Source: Robinsoniella peoriensis (GTDB lineage Bacteria > Bacillota > Clostridia > Lachnospirales > Lachnospiraceae). Taken from it: a stretch of 64,000 nucleotides of DNA. A model generated the notes under the pieces. It did not search any database and was not told the DNA's origin. It saw only the letters and a program-made list of their open reading frames with translations. The stretch is from assembly GCF_042680125.1 (NCBI RefSeq), contig NZ_JBHTNY010000033.1. One strand, 5' to 3'. Numbering within the stretch: position 1 is the first letter of the stretch; every line of letters begins with the position of its first letter. Of this stretch, positions 41,548 to 49,935 are shown piece after piece. Position numbers and translations under genes: made by a program.

Positions 41548-41907
41548 ATGAATATAATGGTGGTTGACAGTAATCAACAGCATCTGGATGATCTTGTAGC
41601 TAAAATACAGCTGGTGTTTACAAATGATACAGTAGTTTCTTTTACAGATCCTTTGCTGGCAGTTAAATACGCACATAACAGTCGTGTAGATCAATTATTT
41701 ACAGAGGTTTTAATGCGTAGAATAGATGGATTTATGCTGGTATCCAGGGTGCGTAAATGTAATCCGCAGGCCAATGTCATTTTTGTAACGGAAAACGACC
41801 GATATATTCGGGAAGCAACCGCCATTTGTGCAGATGGTTATCTTATCAAACCTATTTCTATAAAAAAACTTGAGGGATGCATGGAGTGGCAGCCCTATAC
41901 ATATTAG
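41548..41907 (+). CDS. Stand-alone receiver-like protein with Glu at the phospho-site, possibly truncated
   Basis: This 119-residue protein is a CheY-like receiver of the LytTR-regulator type (MNIMVVDSNQQHLDDLVAKI at the start, LIKPISIKKLEG at the end). Where receivers have the acceptor Asp (xxxxDIxMPxxDG), this reads LFTEVLMRRIDG, giving Glu, which can mimic phosphorylation. It ends right after the receiver, so an output domain has been lost or never existed. AGGAG lies 9 bp before ATG 41548; the frame is open upstream but overlaps the terminator. It stands between the BceRS-like genes and surface-protein debris. Confidence 0.6.
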   Translation: MNIMVVDSNQQHLDDLVAKIQLVFTNDTVVSFTDPLLAVKYAHNSRVDQLFTEVLMRRIDGFMLVSRVRKCNPQANVIFVTENDRYIREATAICADGYLIKPISIKKLEGCMEWQPYTY

Positions 41908-42235
41908 TTGTAAAATTCATTCACTGCTGCAAAAAAAGCATGAAATCCTGCTGCCGGAGCTACATTGCCCATTGCTATGGTATCTTCCGGTATATGTGCA
42001 TCATATCAGCCATAATATGATTACTGGCTAGAATTAGCATTGTGGTGGCTTCATAGGGGATAAATTATGATGTGGCAGCCAATGAAATGGTTATTTCAGA
42101 GTAGTCGATAGGACAATAACAATTGATGTGCATCAGGCGCTCAACAATTCAGTTTAAGGATGTTGAAATATGGTATAAAAGCGTCGGTATATCTTTTAAT
42201 AAATGTAATTGTAGAGTAAAAAATCATGTATTTCA
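41908..42235. other. Gene-free stretch of 328 bp
   Basis: No open frame with a ribosome site, no clear hairpin-T terminator and no repeat could be recognised on either strand. It is probably degenerate DNA between the pseudo-receiver and the BIG2 fragment. Confidence 0.5.
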
Positions 42236-42727
42236 ATGCTCATATTAGTGGATTGTAAAAAAAAGAGAATGAGGAATAAAACTAAATCTGCTCAGAAAAA
42301 CTGGAGTTTTTCAGCCAACAAATATGCAACGGTTTCCAGTAAGGGTAAAATTACCGCTAAGAAATCAGGCAGGACAGTAATCACAGTTCAGACGAAAAAC
42401 GGCAAGAAAGCTACCTGCAATATAAATGCTAAGGAGAGAAAGGCTACCAAGGTAAAACTAAGCCGTAAGAGACTAACACTGAAAGTTGGCAGGAAATTCG
42501 CACTGAAAGCAACGGTATATCCAAAGAACACAACAGATACGAAAAAATGGACAATAAACAAAAAAGGAATTGTTAAGGTTTCCAGCAAGGGTGTAGTTAC
42601 TGGGCTTAAGAAGGGGAGATGTAGAATCACGCTTAAGACAAGCAGTGGAAAAAGCGCATATTGTAATGTGAAAGTAGAACAAGATTTAAGGATAGAGGCG
42701 TACTTTGGTATGTCTCTATTTTTTTGA
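42236..42727 (+). pseudogene. Fragment of a BIG2-domain surface protein
   Basis: The frame encodes two bacterial Ig-like (BIG2) repeats: YATVSSKGKITAKKSGRTVI then, after a linker, IVKVSSKGVVTGLKKGRCRI. Such repeats occur in secreted or wall-attached proteins, but here there is no signal peptide, anchor or convincing ribosome site, and the first repeat lacks its beginning. The last codons run into a terminator hairpin (42690-42727), so the natural stop has been lost too. I read this as the 3' remnant of a larger gene. Confidence 0.65.
42690..42727 (+). terminator. Terminator overlapping the BIG2 fragment
   Basis: ATAGAG-CGTAC / GTATG-CTCTAT stem followed by TTTTTTT. Bases 42728-42930 downstream contain no gene I can support. 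Confidence 0.75.
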
Positions 42728-42933
42728 AAGCATTTATCTACGATGTGTAATGAATAATATTACCAACTAGACGAGGATGGCTACCAGTTAGTCAATAGGG
42801 GGGTGAAAAATTGATGAAAATATGATATATATTTAAATATAATACTGTGAACTTTTTGTGAAAATATAGGAAGAAGGGAGAAGAGTGCTTCTAAATAAAA
42901 TCTAAACAAGATCTTAATTATGAGGAGAAGAAT

Positions 42934-43872
42934 ATGTATAGAAAAAAACAAATATTTTTGACATCATTAGTTATTTTAATGTGTGTATTGATGCCGTTGA
43001 ATGTAATGGCTGCAAAAAGTAAAATTATTCCTAATGACGAAACTGGAATACCAGATAGAGTTTTGTATCAAACTATATTACGTGAAGTTGGAAAAAGCAA
43101 AAATTTTACAGAAAAAGATGCAGAAAAAATAAAGCGATTAGACGCCAGTAAAGATAAAATAAAAAACAAAATAAAAACATTAAAAGGAATAGGAAAGCTT
43201 AAAAATCTAACTAAATTAGATGTTTCGTCTAATAATATAAAATCCTTATCGGGTATAGAAAATTTATTCAATTTAACTAGTTTATATGCTGATCATAATC
43301 AAATTACAAATATTAACCCAATAAAAAACTTATTTAATATAAGATATGTTTCGTTGAATTATAATAAAATATCAAGTCTAAAAAGTATTGAAAAATTAAC
43401 ACAACTAGAATCACTTGATGTTCAGATTAATAAAATAAAAAAAATACCAGACCTAAATCGATATACAAATCTTTCAGAAATCGGACTAAAGTATAATAAA
43501 ATAAGTGAAGAAGAACTTAATAAAAAAATACCACGGCATTGGAGAAGAAATAGTATTTGGTATAAGAGTACCGTTAAACTTCAGAATTTAGTAAAAACCA
43601 TAACGCTTGTTAAACCTACATCTTTTAGTGTTATCAATAAAAACACAAAAAAAATATCAGGTATTGCAAATAAAAATTCAACAATATCCCTTAGAGATCC
43701 AAAGGGTAAAAAGATTGTTTCCGTTAAAACGGATAGAAAAGGCAAGTTTACATTTAGAAATCTAAACCTGAAAAAATGGGCAGGAATGACATTATCTTTA
43801 CAGTCATTTGTTGTCGATCAACTTTATGGGGAAAAGAACATATTGAAAGAAGTTAAATTTACAGTCCGCTAA
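42934..43872 (+). CDS. Secreted leucine-rich-repeat protein with C-terminal Ig-like domain
   Basis: The 312-residue protein has a signal peptide (about 1-26, ending NVMAA), five or so internalin-like LRRs (about 75-190; LTKLDVSSNNIKSLSGIENL is one), then a bacterial Ig-like module (about 220-312; KKISGIANKNSTISLRDPKG). Such proteins are exported and bind host or cell-surface ligands. There is no sortase or choline-binding anchor. Its A+T content is much higher than that of core genes here, suggesting acquisition from another source. GAGGAG precedes ATG 42934. A decayed second Ig repeat follows the stop. Confidence 0.8.
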   Translation: MYRKKQIFLTSLVILMCVLMPLNVMAAKSKIIPNDETGIPDRVLYQTILREVGKSKNFTEKDAEKIKRLDASKDKIKNKIKTLKGIGKLKNLTKLDVSSNNIKSLSGIENLFNLTSLYADHNQITNINPIKNLFNIRYVSLNYNKISSLKSIEKLTQLESLDVQINKIKKIPDLNRYTNLSEIGLKYNKISEEELNKKIPRHWRRNSIWYKSTVKLQNLVKTITLVKPTSFSVINKNTKKISGIANKNSTISLRDPKGKKIVSVKTDRKGKFTFRNLNLKKWAGMTLSLQSFVVDQLYGEKNILKEVKFTVR

Positions 43873-43874
43873 CA

Positions 43875-44021
43875 GTGGTAAAGAGCATAACATTTGTTAA
43901 TCCTTCATCCTATAAAAAGATTAATAAAAATACTAAGATAATATCAGGCATTACAAATAAGAATTCAAAAATAGTGTTAAGATTATTGTCCAATATTAAT
44001 AACCAAATCATTTTAAATTAA
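43875..44021 (+). pseudogene. Decayed duplicate Ig-like repeat
   Basis: In a different frame from the LRR gene, just after its stop, the sequence encodes SITFVNPSSYKKINKNTKII then SGITNKNSKIVLR, a close copy of the LRR protein's Ig repeat (TLVKPTSFSVINKNTKKISG). It ends at TAA 44019-44021. The ancestral protein probably had at least two tandem Ig repeats before a frameshift removed the last one. Confidence 0.75.
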
Positions 44022-44039
44022 ACACCACAATAAAATAAC

Positions 44040-44073
44040 AAGCCTGTAACCGCTTAAACGCAGTTATGGGCTT
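44040..44073 (+). terminator. Terminator of the ancestral LRR-Ig gene
   Basis: AAGCC-TAAC / GTTA-GGCTT stem followed by ATTTAATTT; its position just after the decayed repeat fits the original gene end. Confidence 0.55.
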
Positions 44074-44220
44074 ATTTAATTTAAGGCAAACGTGGATAGC
44101 TTTTACAGCTCACCGGAGGGCGGATAGTCCAGAACCGGGCAGTTAGCAGAATCCCCGGAGCATGACGGCATCCAGTCAGGTGGGCATTTGGCAAACGGTT
44201 TAAATAGGAGGAAAACAGGA

Positions 44221-44358
44221 ATGACTAAAAAGGAAATGATAAAGCGGAAACAGAGAAAAGAGTTATGGGGGTTTGCAGATCTTACCGATGCAACCGAGCT
44301 TATGGTCCAAATGGTGAAAGCCGCAGGGGTGACGGAGCAGCTGAAATCTGTTGAGTGA
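44221..44358 (+). CDS. 45-residue protein, probably mobile-element derived
   Basis: AATAGGAGG precedes ATG 44221. The product begins MTKKEMIKRKQRKELWGFAD and ends VTEQLKSVE; it is helical with a basic first third. It and its roughly 110-bp G+C-richer leader differ in base composition from the AT-rich LRR gene beside them and look like a piece of a conjugative element. The function is unknown. Confidence 0.5.
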   Translation: MTKKEMIKRKQRKELWGFADLTDATELMVQMVKAAGVTEQLKSVE

Positions 44359-44502
44359 AATGTAGATCAACAATGATCGATTGAACATTTGTTAAATTCT
44401 ACTGTTAGTTTACTTCATTTTTGCGCAATTCTACTGTATGTTTCTTGTGTGAATGCTTTTTTTCTTGTAAAATAAACATATAAATATACGAAGGAGCTTA
44501 GT

Positions 44503-45354
44503 ATGAAAAATGAAAAAATGGGACAGTTAATATCAGAGTTACGAAAATCGAATCAAATGACACAAAAAGATTTGGCGGCAAAACTTCACGTCAGCGATAA
44601 GGCAGTATCGAAATGGGAACGTGGGCTAAGTTTCCCTGACATTTCATTGCTATTGCCTCTTTCAGACATTCTTGGAATCACAATAGCGGAATTGCTAAAT
44701 GGCGAAAAAAATAATTCGGAAGAGGCAAATATGAAAGCAAGTATCCACAATGCTTTGGAATATGGAGTAAAGACAGCAATGGGCAAAATTAAAATGACCC
44801 AAAATATCTGGGCTGCTGTTTTTTCCTTTTTTCTTCTATTGGCTATCATTGTAGTATCCCTTGTAAATTTAATGGTTTCCAATACATTTACATGGTCTCT
44901 CATACCAATTAGTGTGAGCATTTTTGCATGGCTTGTATTTTTTCCTGCGATAAAGTTTGGGATGAAGGGAATCATCGGTTCGCTCATCAATATAAGCATT
45001 TTTCTTGTACCATTTTTGTATGTGCTTGATTATGCGATAAATAGTTTAACGGAGTACCATGTGCCGATTTTTTCCATGGGTATTAGTATAGCACCCATTC
45101 TGATAGTGTTTTTTTGGGTTGCATTTTTCCTCTTCAAAAAATTGAGGGCAAGAAAGTTGCTGTACAGTGCTGTTTTGTTGTTGCTTTTAAGCCCAGTAAC
45201 CTTTATGGTGAACCTTTTTCTTGATGTAACACAGGGGCAAGGGCAAATATGGTCGAGTACACTCTCTATTATAAATGCTCTAATTCCGTTAGCGGCCGCC
45301 GTCATACTCTTTATCCTATACTATGTTATTTATTGGAAAAAGAGCAAAGTATAA
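44503..45354 (+). CDS. XRE-type helix-turn-helix regulator with membrane domain
   Basis: This 283-residue protein has an N-terminal HTH_3 (about 7-62; MTQKDLAAKLHVSDKAVSKW) and a C-terminal region with about six to seven transmembrane helices starting near residue 103. HTH-membrane proteins of this type are common in Clostridia and are thought to control a neighbouring transporter or their own gene from the membrane. AAGGAG lies before ATG 44503. It precedes the BceAB-like transporter by about 350 bp, but the operator there fits the BceR-like regulator better. Confidence 0.8.
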   Translation: MKNEKMGQLISELRKSNQMTQKDLAAKLHVSDKAVSKWERGLSFPDISLLLPLSDILGITIAELLNGEKNNSEEANMKASIHNALEYGVKTAMGKIKMTQNIWAAVFSFFLLLAIIVVSLVNLMVSNTFTWSLIPISVSIFAWLVFFPAIKFGMKGIIGSLINISIFLVPFLYVLDYAINSLTEYHVPIFSMGISIAPILIVFFWVAFFLFKKLRARKLLYSAVLLLLLSPVTFMVNLFLDVTQGQGQIWSSTLSIINALIPLAAAVILFILYYVIYWKKSKV

Positions 45355-45593
45355 TCAATTTCCCCATAACTTGTTCTTGAAATAGAACCATACCTATGAC
45401 AGATAGAGTTTATAATATTATAAAGGAAAAAAAGAAATACTACTTTATTAATAAAAAAACTTCACACCATTTTTACACCATTTGACCATGGAGATATAAG
45501 GTTTTATAAAGATTTATATGAAAGCTAAAATGCTGAAACCCCTCTAATATGGGCATATATGTAGATATAAGGAGTTATATATTACTTTACAAC
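45355..45593. other. AT-rich stretch with direct repeats (possible old att region)
   Basis: It contains ACACCATTT twice within 20 bp (about 45471-45492) and the direct repeat AGATATAAGG at 45492-45501 and 45563-45572, each followed by a TTATA-like run. Such paired short repeats can be recombinase arm or core sites. No gene is present. Confidence 0.35.
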
Positions 45594-45640
45594 CTTACAG
45601 AAATGTAAGCTATCGAATAGAAAATGTAAGCTAATATTAT
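45594..45640 (+). promoter_or_regulatory. BceR-type operator and promoter of the transporter
   Basis: CTTACA (45594-45599), a 4-nt spacer and TGTAAG (45604-45609) form a perfect inverted repeat matching TNACA-N4-TGTAA, the box described for BceR-type regulators. A further TGTAAG half site lies 21 bp on (45625-45630), on the same helix face. A -10-like TATTAT follows at 45635-45640. Confidence 0.7.
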
Positions 45641-45700
45641 GGCAGTCCATTTCTTTTTTTATTACAATAAGATCAGAAAAAGTTAGAGAGGAAGAAGACT

Positions 45701-46468
45701 ATGGCACTTTTAGAAGTAAAAAATTTAAAAAAAATATATACCACCCGTTTTGGAGGGAATCAGGTACAGGCATTAACCGATGTGAATTTCTCTGTTGAGG
45801 AAGGCGAGTATGTCGCAATTATGGGGGAGTCCGGATCCGGTAAAACCACGTTATTGAATATACTTGCATCTTTGGACAAACCAACCAACGGAGATGTTTT
45901 GTTAAATGGAAATAGTATGTTGTCGGTAAAAGACAAAGGTCTTGCGGCATTTCGCAGAGAGAACCTGGGTTTTGTTTTTCAGGATTTCAATTTGCTGGAT
46001 ACTTTTTCATTAGAAGATAATATTTATCTGCCGCTGGTTTTATCCGGTAAAAATTATAAAGAGATGCGTCAGAGACTGGAACCTCTGGCAGAGAAACTGC
46101 ACATTCAGGATATTTTGAAGAAATATCCATATGAAGTTTCCGGAGGTCAGAAACAGAGAGCAGCGGCGGCAAGAGCTTTGATTACAAATCCCCAGATTGT
46201 ATTGGCAGATGAGCCTACCGGTGCGCTGGATTCAAAATCATCGGATCAGATGCTAAAGTTGTTTTCCCGTATTAATAAGGAAGGGCAGACAATTCTTATG
46301 GTAACCCACAGTACCAGGGCTGCAAGCCATGCGCAGCGCGTATTGTTTATAAAAGACGGTGAGGTATTCCATCAGTTATACAGAGGATCTATGAATAATG
46401 ATGCCATGTTCCAGAAAATAACGGAGACCTTGACGGTATTAGCGTCAGGAGGTGAAGAGAATGCGTAA
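45701..46468 (+). CDS. ABC transporter ATPase, BceA-like
   Basis: This 255-residue ATPase of the LolD/MacB/BceA group has Walker A GESGSGKTT near residue 40, signature SGGQKQRAAAARAL, Walker B VLADEPTGALD and the switch His in MVTHS. It energises the BceB-like permease encoded next, whose ATG overlaps its last codons by 8 bp. Such pairs free lipid-carrier cell-wall intermediates from bacitracin-like peptides and signal drug flux to BceS. Confidence 0.92.
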   Translation: MALLEVKNLKKIYTTRFGGNQVQALTDVNFSVEEGEYVAIMGESGSGKTTLLNILASLDKPTNGDVLLNGNSMLSVKDKGLAAFRRENLGFVFQDFNLLDTFSLEDNIYLPLVLSGKNYKEMRQRLEPLAEKLHIQDILKKYPYEVSGGQKQRAAAARALITNPQIVLADEPTGALDSKSSDQMLKLFSRINKEGQTILMVTHSTRAASHAQRVLFIKDGEVFHQLYRGSMNNDAMFQKITETLTVLASGGEENA

Positions 46469-48446
46469 TTCTTTTTACCCTAAAATGGCAGTAACGAACA
46501 TTCGTAAAAATGCCGGAATGTATGTGCCTTATATGCTGACCTGCATATGTACGATTATCATGTATCTGGTTATGAGTGCTATTTCGGGCAATCCGGGAAT
46601 CGATGAGATGCGTGGGAGTGAATCGTTAAGAATGGTATTGCAATTTGGGCAGTCAATCATAGCAATTTTTTCAGTGATTTTTCTGTTCTATACGAATAGC
46701 TTCTTAATGAAGCGCCGGAAAAAAGAACTGGGGCTATACAGTATCCTGGGCCTGGAAAAGCGCCATATAGGCAGAATATTGCTCTATGAATGTATTTTTA
46801 CCTCTGCCGTATCCCTTGGGATTGGATTATTGGGGGGAATTTTAATTAGTAAACTGATGTTCCTGATCCTGCTTAAGCTGATTCAGACAAATGTAGATTT
46901 TGAATTTATCATGAGTAGGGATGCGATTTGCAGTACGCTGATTCTTTTTGGGATTATATTTGCCTGTACGCTGCTTTCAAATCTTTTTATGACTGGAAAA
47001 AGTAAACCGATTGAGCTTCTCTACGGAGGGAATAAGGGGGAAAAAGAGCCCAAGGCAAGATGGATCACAGCTCTTATTGGATTAATATGTACGGCTGTCG
47101 GCTATTTTATGGCAATTACCGTGAAATCTCCGATTGATGCATTGATTCAGTTTTTCATTGCAGTTTTGCTTGTCATTGTAGGCACCTACCTCTTGTTTAT
47201 TACCGGAAGCATAGCGCTTCTTAAAATACTGAAGAAAAACAAGGCGTTTTATTACCGGCAAAAGCATTTCACATCTGTTTCCGGTATGATCTACCGCATG
47301 AAGCAGAATGCAGTAGGACTTGCAAATATCTGTATTCTCAGTACAGGGGTTCTGCTCAGTATCGCAACAACGATTTCTCTAAATATCGGAATTGAAGAAT
47401 TGATTCATAATATGTATCCGGAGCAATATTCTATGACTTCCTACCATGCAACAGAAGAGGAAGTGGAGCAGATGAAGAATATTGTATATCAAGAAGCTGA
47501 AAAAAATAATATCAAGGTAAAGGATTATTTTCAATACCGCTATAATTCACTGGGAGTTTCTCAGATAGATAATGAATTACAGTTAGTGGGAGTGGATCAG
47601 GGAAATCTCAGCGCCTGTATGTTAATGACCGTTGACAATTATAATGAGGTAATGGGTACGGATAAGAAACTGGCAGAAGATGAGGTGCTGATCATTGACT
47701 TTAAGAAAAGCTTTGCCTATCCAACCTTAAGAATAGGGAGCAGTGAATATAAAGTATCTGAAGAAATCAAAGATAATGATATGATAGCAAACCTTACAAT
47801 TAATATGCTGGATGGGTATGGAGTCGTTTTTGCAAATCAGGAGATTATCAATAATATTTGTATAGCCGCAGGTACAGACATAAATTCGGGAAGTGAGGAA
47901 CCGGATACTTTTATTGGATTTAATGCAGACGGAGACCAGAAAACGCTGGATCATTTTACTAATGTACTTCATAAGAAATTGAGGACAATGCTGGAAGCCA
48001 GTGAAGATCTTTTTATTAACCTCAGCGACAGAGACAGTGGAGCAGCTATGCTCAGGGCATCAATTAGCAGTTTCTTATTTATTGGCGTATTTATAGGAGT
48101 CTTATTCCTGATGGCAACTGTTTTGATTATTTATTATAAGCAGATTTCTGAAGGATATGAAGATAAAGAACGATTTTCTATTATGCAGAAGGTGGGGATG
48201 AGTAAAGGGGAAGTAAAAAAGAGTATAAGGAGTCAGATTCTCACGGTCTTTTTCCTCCCATTGGTAGTTGCGATCCTGCATGTAGCAGCAGCATTTAACA
48301 TGATGAGCAAACTTTTATTTATGTTTGGTTTATTCAATACGGATCTATTTGTAATATGCACAATCGGTACCATTATCATTTTTGCCATCATATATAGTTT
48401 TGTATTTACAATGACGGCTAAGACATATTATAAAATAGTTGGCTGA
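46461..48446 (+). CDS. BceB-like permease (FtsX-type, about ten helices)
   Basis: The 661-residue protein begins MRNSFYPKMAVTNIRKNAGM, a typical BceB start. It shows about ten transmembrane helices with one large extracellular domain (about residues 315-530) between helices 7 and 8, the recognition region for peptide antibiotics. The C-terminal FtsX segment contains YEDKERFSIMQKVGMSKGEV. ATG 46461 is set by AGGAGGT at 46447-46453. It forms a transporter with the preceding ATPase. Confidence 0.92.
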   Translation: MRNSFYPKMAVTNIRKNAGMYVPYMLTCICTIIMYLVMSAISGNPGIDEMRGSESLRMVLQFGQSIIAIFSVIFLFYTNSFLMKRRKKELGLYSILGLEKRHIGRILLYECIFTSAVSLGIGLLGGILISKLMFLILLKLIQTNVDFEFIMSRDAICSTLILFGIIFACTLLSNLFMTGKSKPIELLYGGNKGEKEPKARWITALIGLICTAVGYFMAITVKSPIDALIQFFIAVLLVIVGTYLLFITGSIALLKILKKNKAFYYRQKHFTSVSGMIYRMKQNAVGLANICILSTGVLLSIATTISLNIGIEELIHNMYPEQYSMTSYHATEEEVEQMKNIVYQEAEKNNIKVKDYFQYRYNSLGVSQIDNELQLVGVDQGNLSACMLMTVDNYNEVMGTDKKLAEDEVLIIDFKKSFAYPTLRIGSSEYKVSEEIKDNDMIANLTINMLDGYGVVFANQEIINNICIAAGTDINSGSEEPDTFIGFNADGDQKTLDHFTNVLHKKLRTMLEASEDLFINLSDRDSGAAMLRASISSFLFIGVFIGVLFLMATVLIIYYKQISEGYEDKERFSIMQKVGMSKGEVKKSIRSQILTVFFLPLVVAILHVAAAFNMMSKLLFMFGLFNTDLFVICTIGTIIIFAIIYSFVFTMTAKTYYKIVG

Positions 48447-48470
48447 TATTTAAAAAGTAACATCTATAAA

Positions 48471-48524
48471 AACAGTACTTTTTCTTTACTTCTAACGAAA
48501 TAGAGGCAGAAAGTACTGTTTTTT
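48471..48524 (+). terminator. Transporter terminator
   Basis: AACAGTACTTT (48471-48481) pairs with AAAGTACTGTT (48510-48520), followed by TTTT. The loop is long (28 nt). Confidence 0.7.
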
Positions 48525-48533
48525 CTTGTAATA

Positions 48534-48560
48534 ATGGTAATTACCATAAATTGGTAATAA
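48534..48560 (+). promoter_or_regulatory. Palindrome upstream of the serine recombinase
   Basis: ATGGTAATTACCAT (48534-48547) is a perfect 14-bp palindrome, followed by a half copy TTGGTAATAA (48551-48560). It could be a res-type crossover site, an operator or both. Confidence 0.45.
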
Positions 48561-48621
48561 TTTTCTGCTCATTTTCCGTTATCATAATTTCATACGAAAG
48601 AAGAAAGGATATGATGAGATT

Positions 48622-49215
48622 ATGAAAACATACGGTTATATCAGAGTGTCATCCAAGGACCAGAACGAGGATAGGCAGCTGCTTGCACTACAGGCACTGC
48701 CTGTTTTAATGGAGAATATCTATATGGATAAGCTCAGTGGAAAGGATTTTAACCGGCCCGCATATAAAAAGCTGGTACGAAGGATGAAAGAGGGGGATTT
48801 GCTGGTGATTAAGAGCATTGACCGGCTGGGGAGAAATTATGAAGAAATTATTTATCAGTGGAGAGTATTGACAAAAGAGAAAAAAATAGATATCTATGTG
48901 CTGGATATGCCATTGCTGGATACCAGGCAGGGTAAGGATCTGATGGGTACTTTTATTGCTGATTTAGTGCTGCAGCTATTAAGCTTTGTAGCGGAAAACG
49001 AAAGACAGAATATAAGAACCAGGCAGGCGGAGGGGATTGCAGCAGCGCGTTTGAAAGGGGTTCGCTTTGGAAGGCCGCGGAAACCGATTCATCCGGATTT
49101 CCCGAAATGGAGAAAGGTTTGGCTGAATGGAGAAATTTCCAGCCGCAAGGCGGCAAAGAAAATGGAAATTTCCCATCAGACATTTCTTAATTGGTTAAAA
49201 ATGGAAAATAATTAA
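48622..49215 (+). CDS. Serine recombinase (resolvase/invertase family)
   Basis: This 197-residue protein has the catalytic domain (about 1-140) with the nucleophilic Ser in YGYIRVSSKDQNEDRQ and the arginine motif in KSIDRLGRNYEEI, the long E helix (FVAENERQNIRTRQAEGIAA), and a C-terminal helix-turn-helix (about 165-195; SSRKAAKKMEISHQTFLNWL). The size and layout match Hin/Gin invertases and Tn3 resolvases. No transposase is adjacent. A perfect inverted repeat that could be its substrate begins 37 bp after the stop. AGAAAGGA precedes ATG 48622. Confidence 0.9.
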   Translation: MKTYGYIRVSSKDQNEDRQLLALQALPVLMENIYMDKLSGKDFNRPAYKKLVRRMKEGDLLVIKSIDRLGRNYEEIIYQWRVLTKEKKIDIYVLDMPLLDTRQGKDLMGTFIADLVLQLLSFVAENERQNIRTRQAEGIAAARLKGVRFGRPRKPIHPDFPKWRKVWLNGEISSRKAAKKMEISHQTFLNWLKMENN

Positions 49216-49231
49216 ATTTTTATCAAAAATT

Positions 49232-49347
49232 GTAGACTTTTTTTGCCAGTTAAAGTAGACTTTTTTTGACATACTATGTATAATACTAAATGTAGGGTTA
49301 AATGCTATTATTTACCACTTTCTAATCTGTCAAAAAAAGTCTACTTT
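49232..49347. repeat. Perfect 20-bp inverted repeat flanking a 56-bp promoter-bearing segment (candidate invertible switch)
   Basis: AAAGTAGACTTTTTTTGACA at 49252-49271 is repeated exactly in reverse at 49328-49347. A related direct copy of its core lies at 49232-49248. The 56-bp segment between the arms (49272-49327) contains TATAAT at 49279-49284, and TAGACT inside the left arm (49256-49261) is 17 bp upstream of it. A promoter thus points at the gene at 49392 in the present orientation. In the flipped orientation no -10 falls at the right distance. Confidence 0.7.
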
Positions 49348-49391
49348 TCTAGACGGATGTTATCATATTGTTCGGAAAGGAAGCACAAATT

Positions 49392-49640
49392 ATGGAGAAC
49401 TTTAATAAGTCTGTACTGGATATTTTAGCGCAGGAGCTTGACTGTTATGTTTCAGACTTGCGCCAGGTAAATACAAAATACAATAAGACAAAGATATGTG
49501 CAGCCATCAAAGGTATCCCGGCATTGCAATTCCCGGCAAGTGAATGGAATGTAACCATAAACTATATGTTAGAAGAAGATGCAGACTATCAGAATTCCGA
49601 AGAAGCCAGAGATTATTTGTTAAAAAGCTTAGGAGCGTAG
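49392..49640 (+). CDS. Small protein of 82 residues downstream of the inverted repeat, unknown
   Basis: The product begins MENFNKSVLDILAQELDCYV and continues with SDLRQVNTKYNKTKICAAIK; it is acidic near the end and has two cysteines, with no signal peptide or membrane helix. I do not recognise it. ATG 49392 is favoured by the ribosome site GGAAAGGAAG. It starts 45 bp after the right arm of the inverted repeat, so its expression may depend on the orientation of that segment. Confidence 0.6.
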   Translation: MENFNKSVLDILAQELDCYVSDLRQVNTKYNKTKICAAIKGIPALQFPASEWNVTINYMLEEDADYQNSEEARDYLLKSLGA

Positions 49641-49766
49641 GTGCACATAAATATAATATATACATTCATACATATCAGGGAGTAAAAGAGCTTTTGTATT
49701 GAGTATGTGGGCGGTAAGAGTCAGCATGGAAAAAATTCAAAGAAATGGTACGAATTGTGCAGCAAT

Positions 49767-49809
49767 CCGGGTAGTTTTCACGCACAGGTGAGAATAGCCC
49801 GGCTTTTTT
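49767..49809 (+). terminator. Terminator after the 82-residue gene
   Basis: CCGGG-TTTTCAC / GTGAGAA-CCCGG stem with a 5-nt loop and TTTTTT. The remainder of 49641-49930 has no gene. Confidence 0.8.
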
Positions 49810-49935
49810 GTGCGGAATCTTAAAGACTCCCATTTGATAAAGTAGAATTTCTGAACTTCCGAATGTGGGGTGAGGGTCTTCATTCTAAGTAGAATTGATG
49901 TTTTAAATCTTTAGATTTTCCTAAGAAATATAGCG

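Noticed and set aside
48447..49400. Tn3-type transposon around the serine recombinase
   Set aside because: No transposase and no terminal inverted repeats bracket the gene; the 20-bp inverted repeat lies wholly downstream of it.
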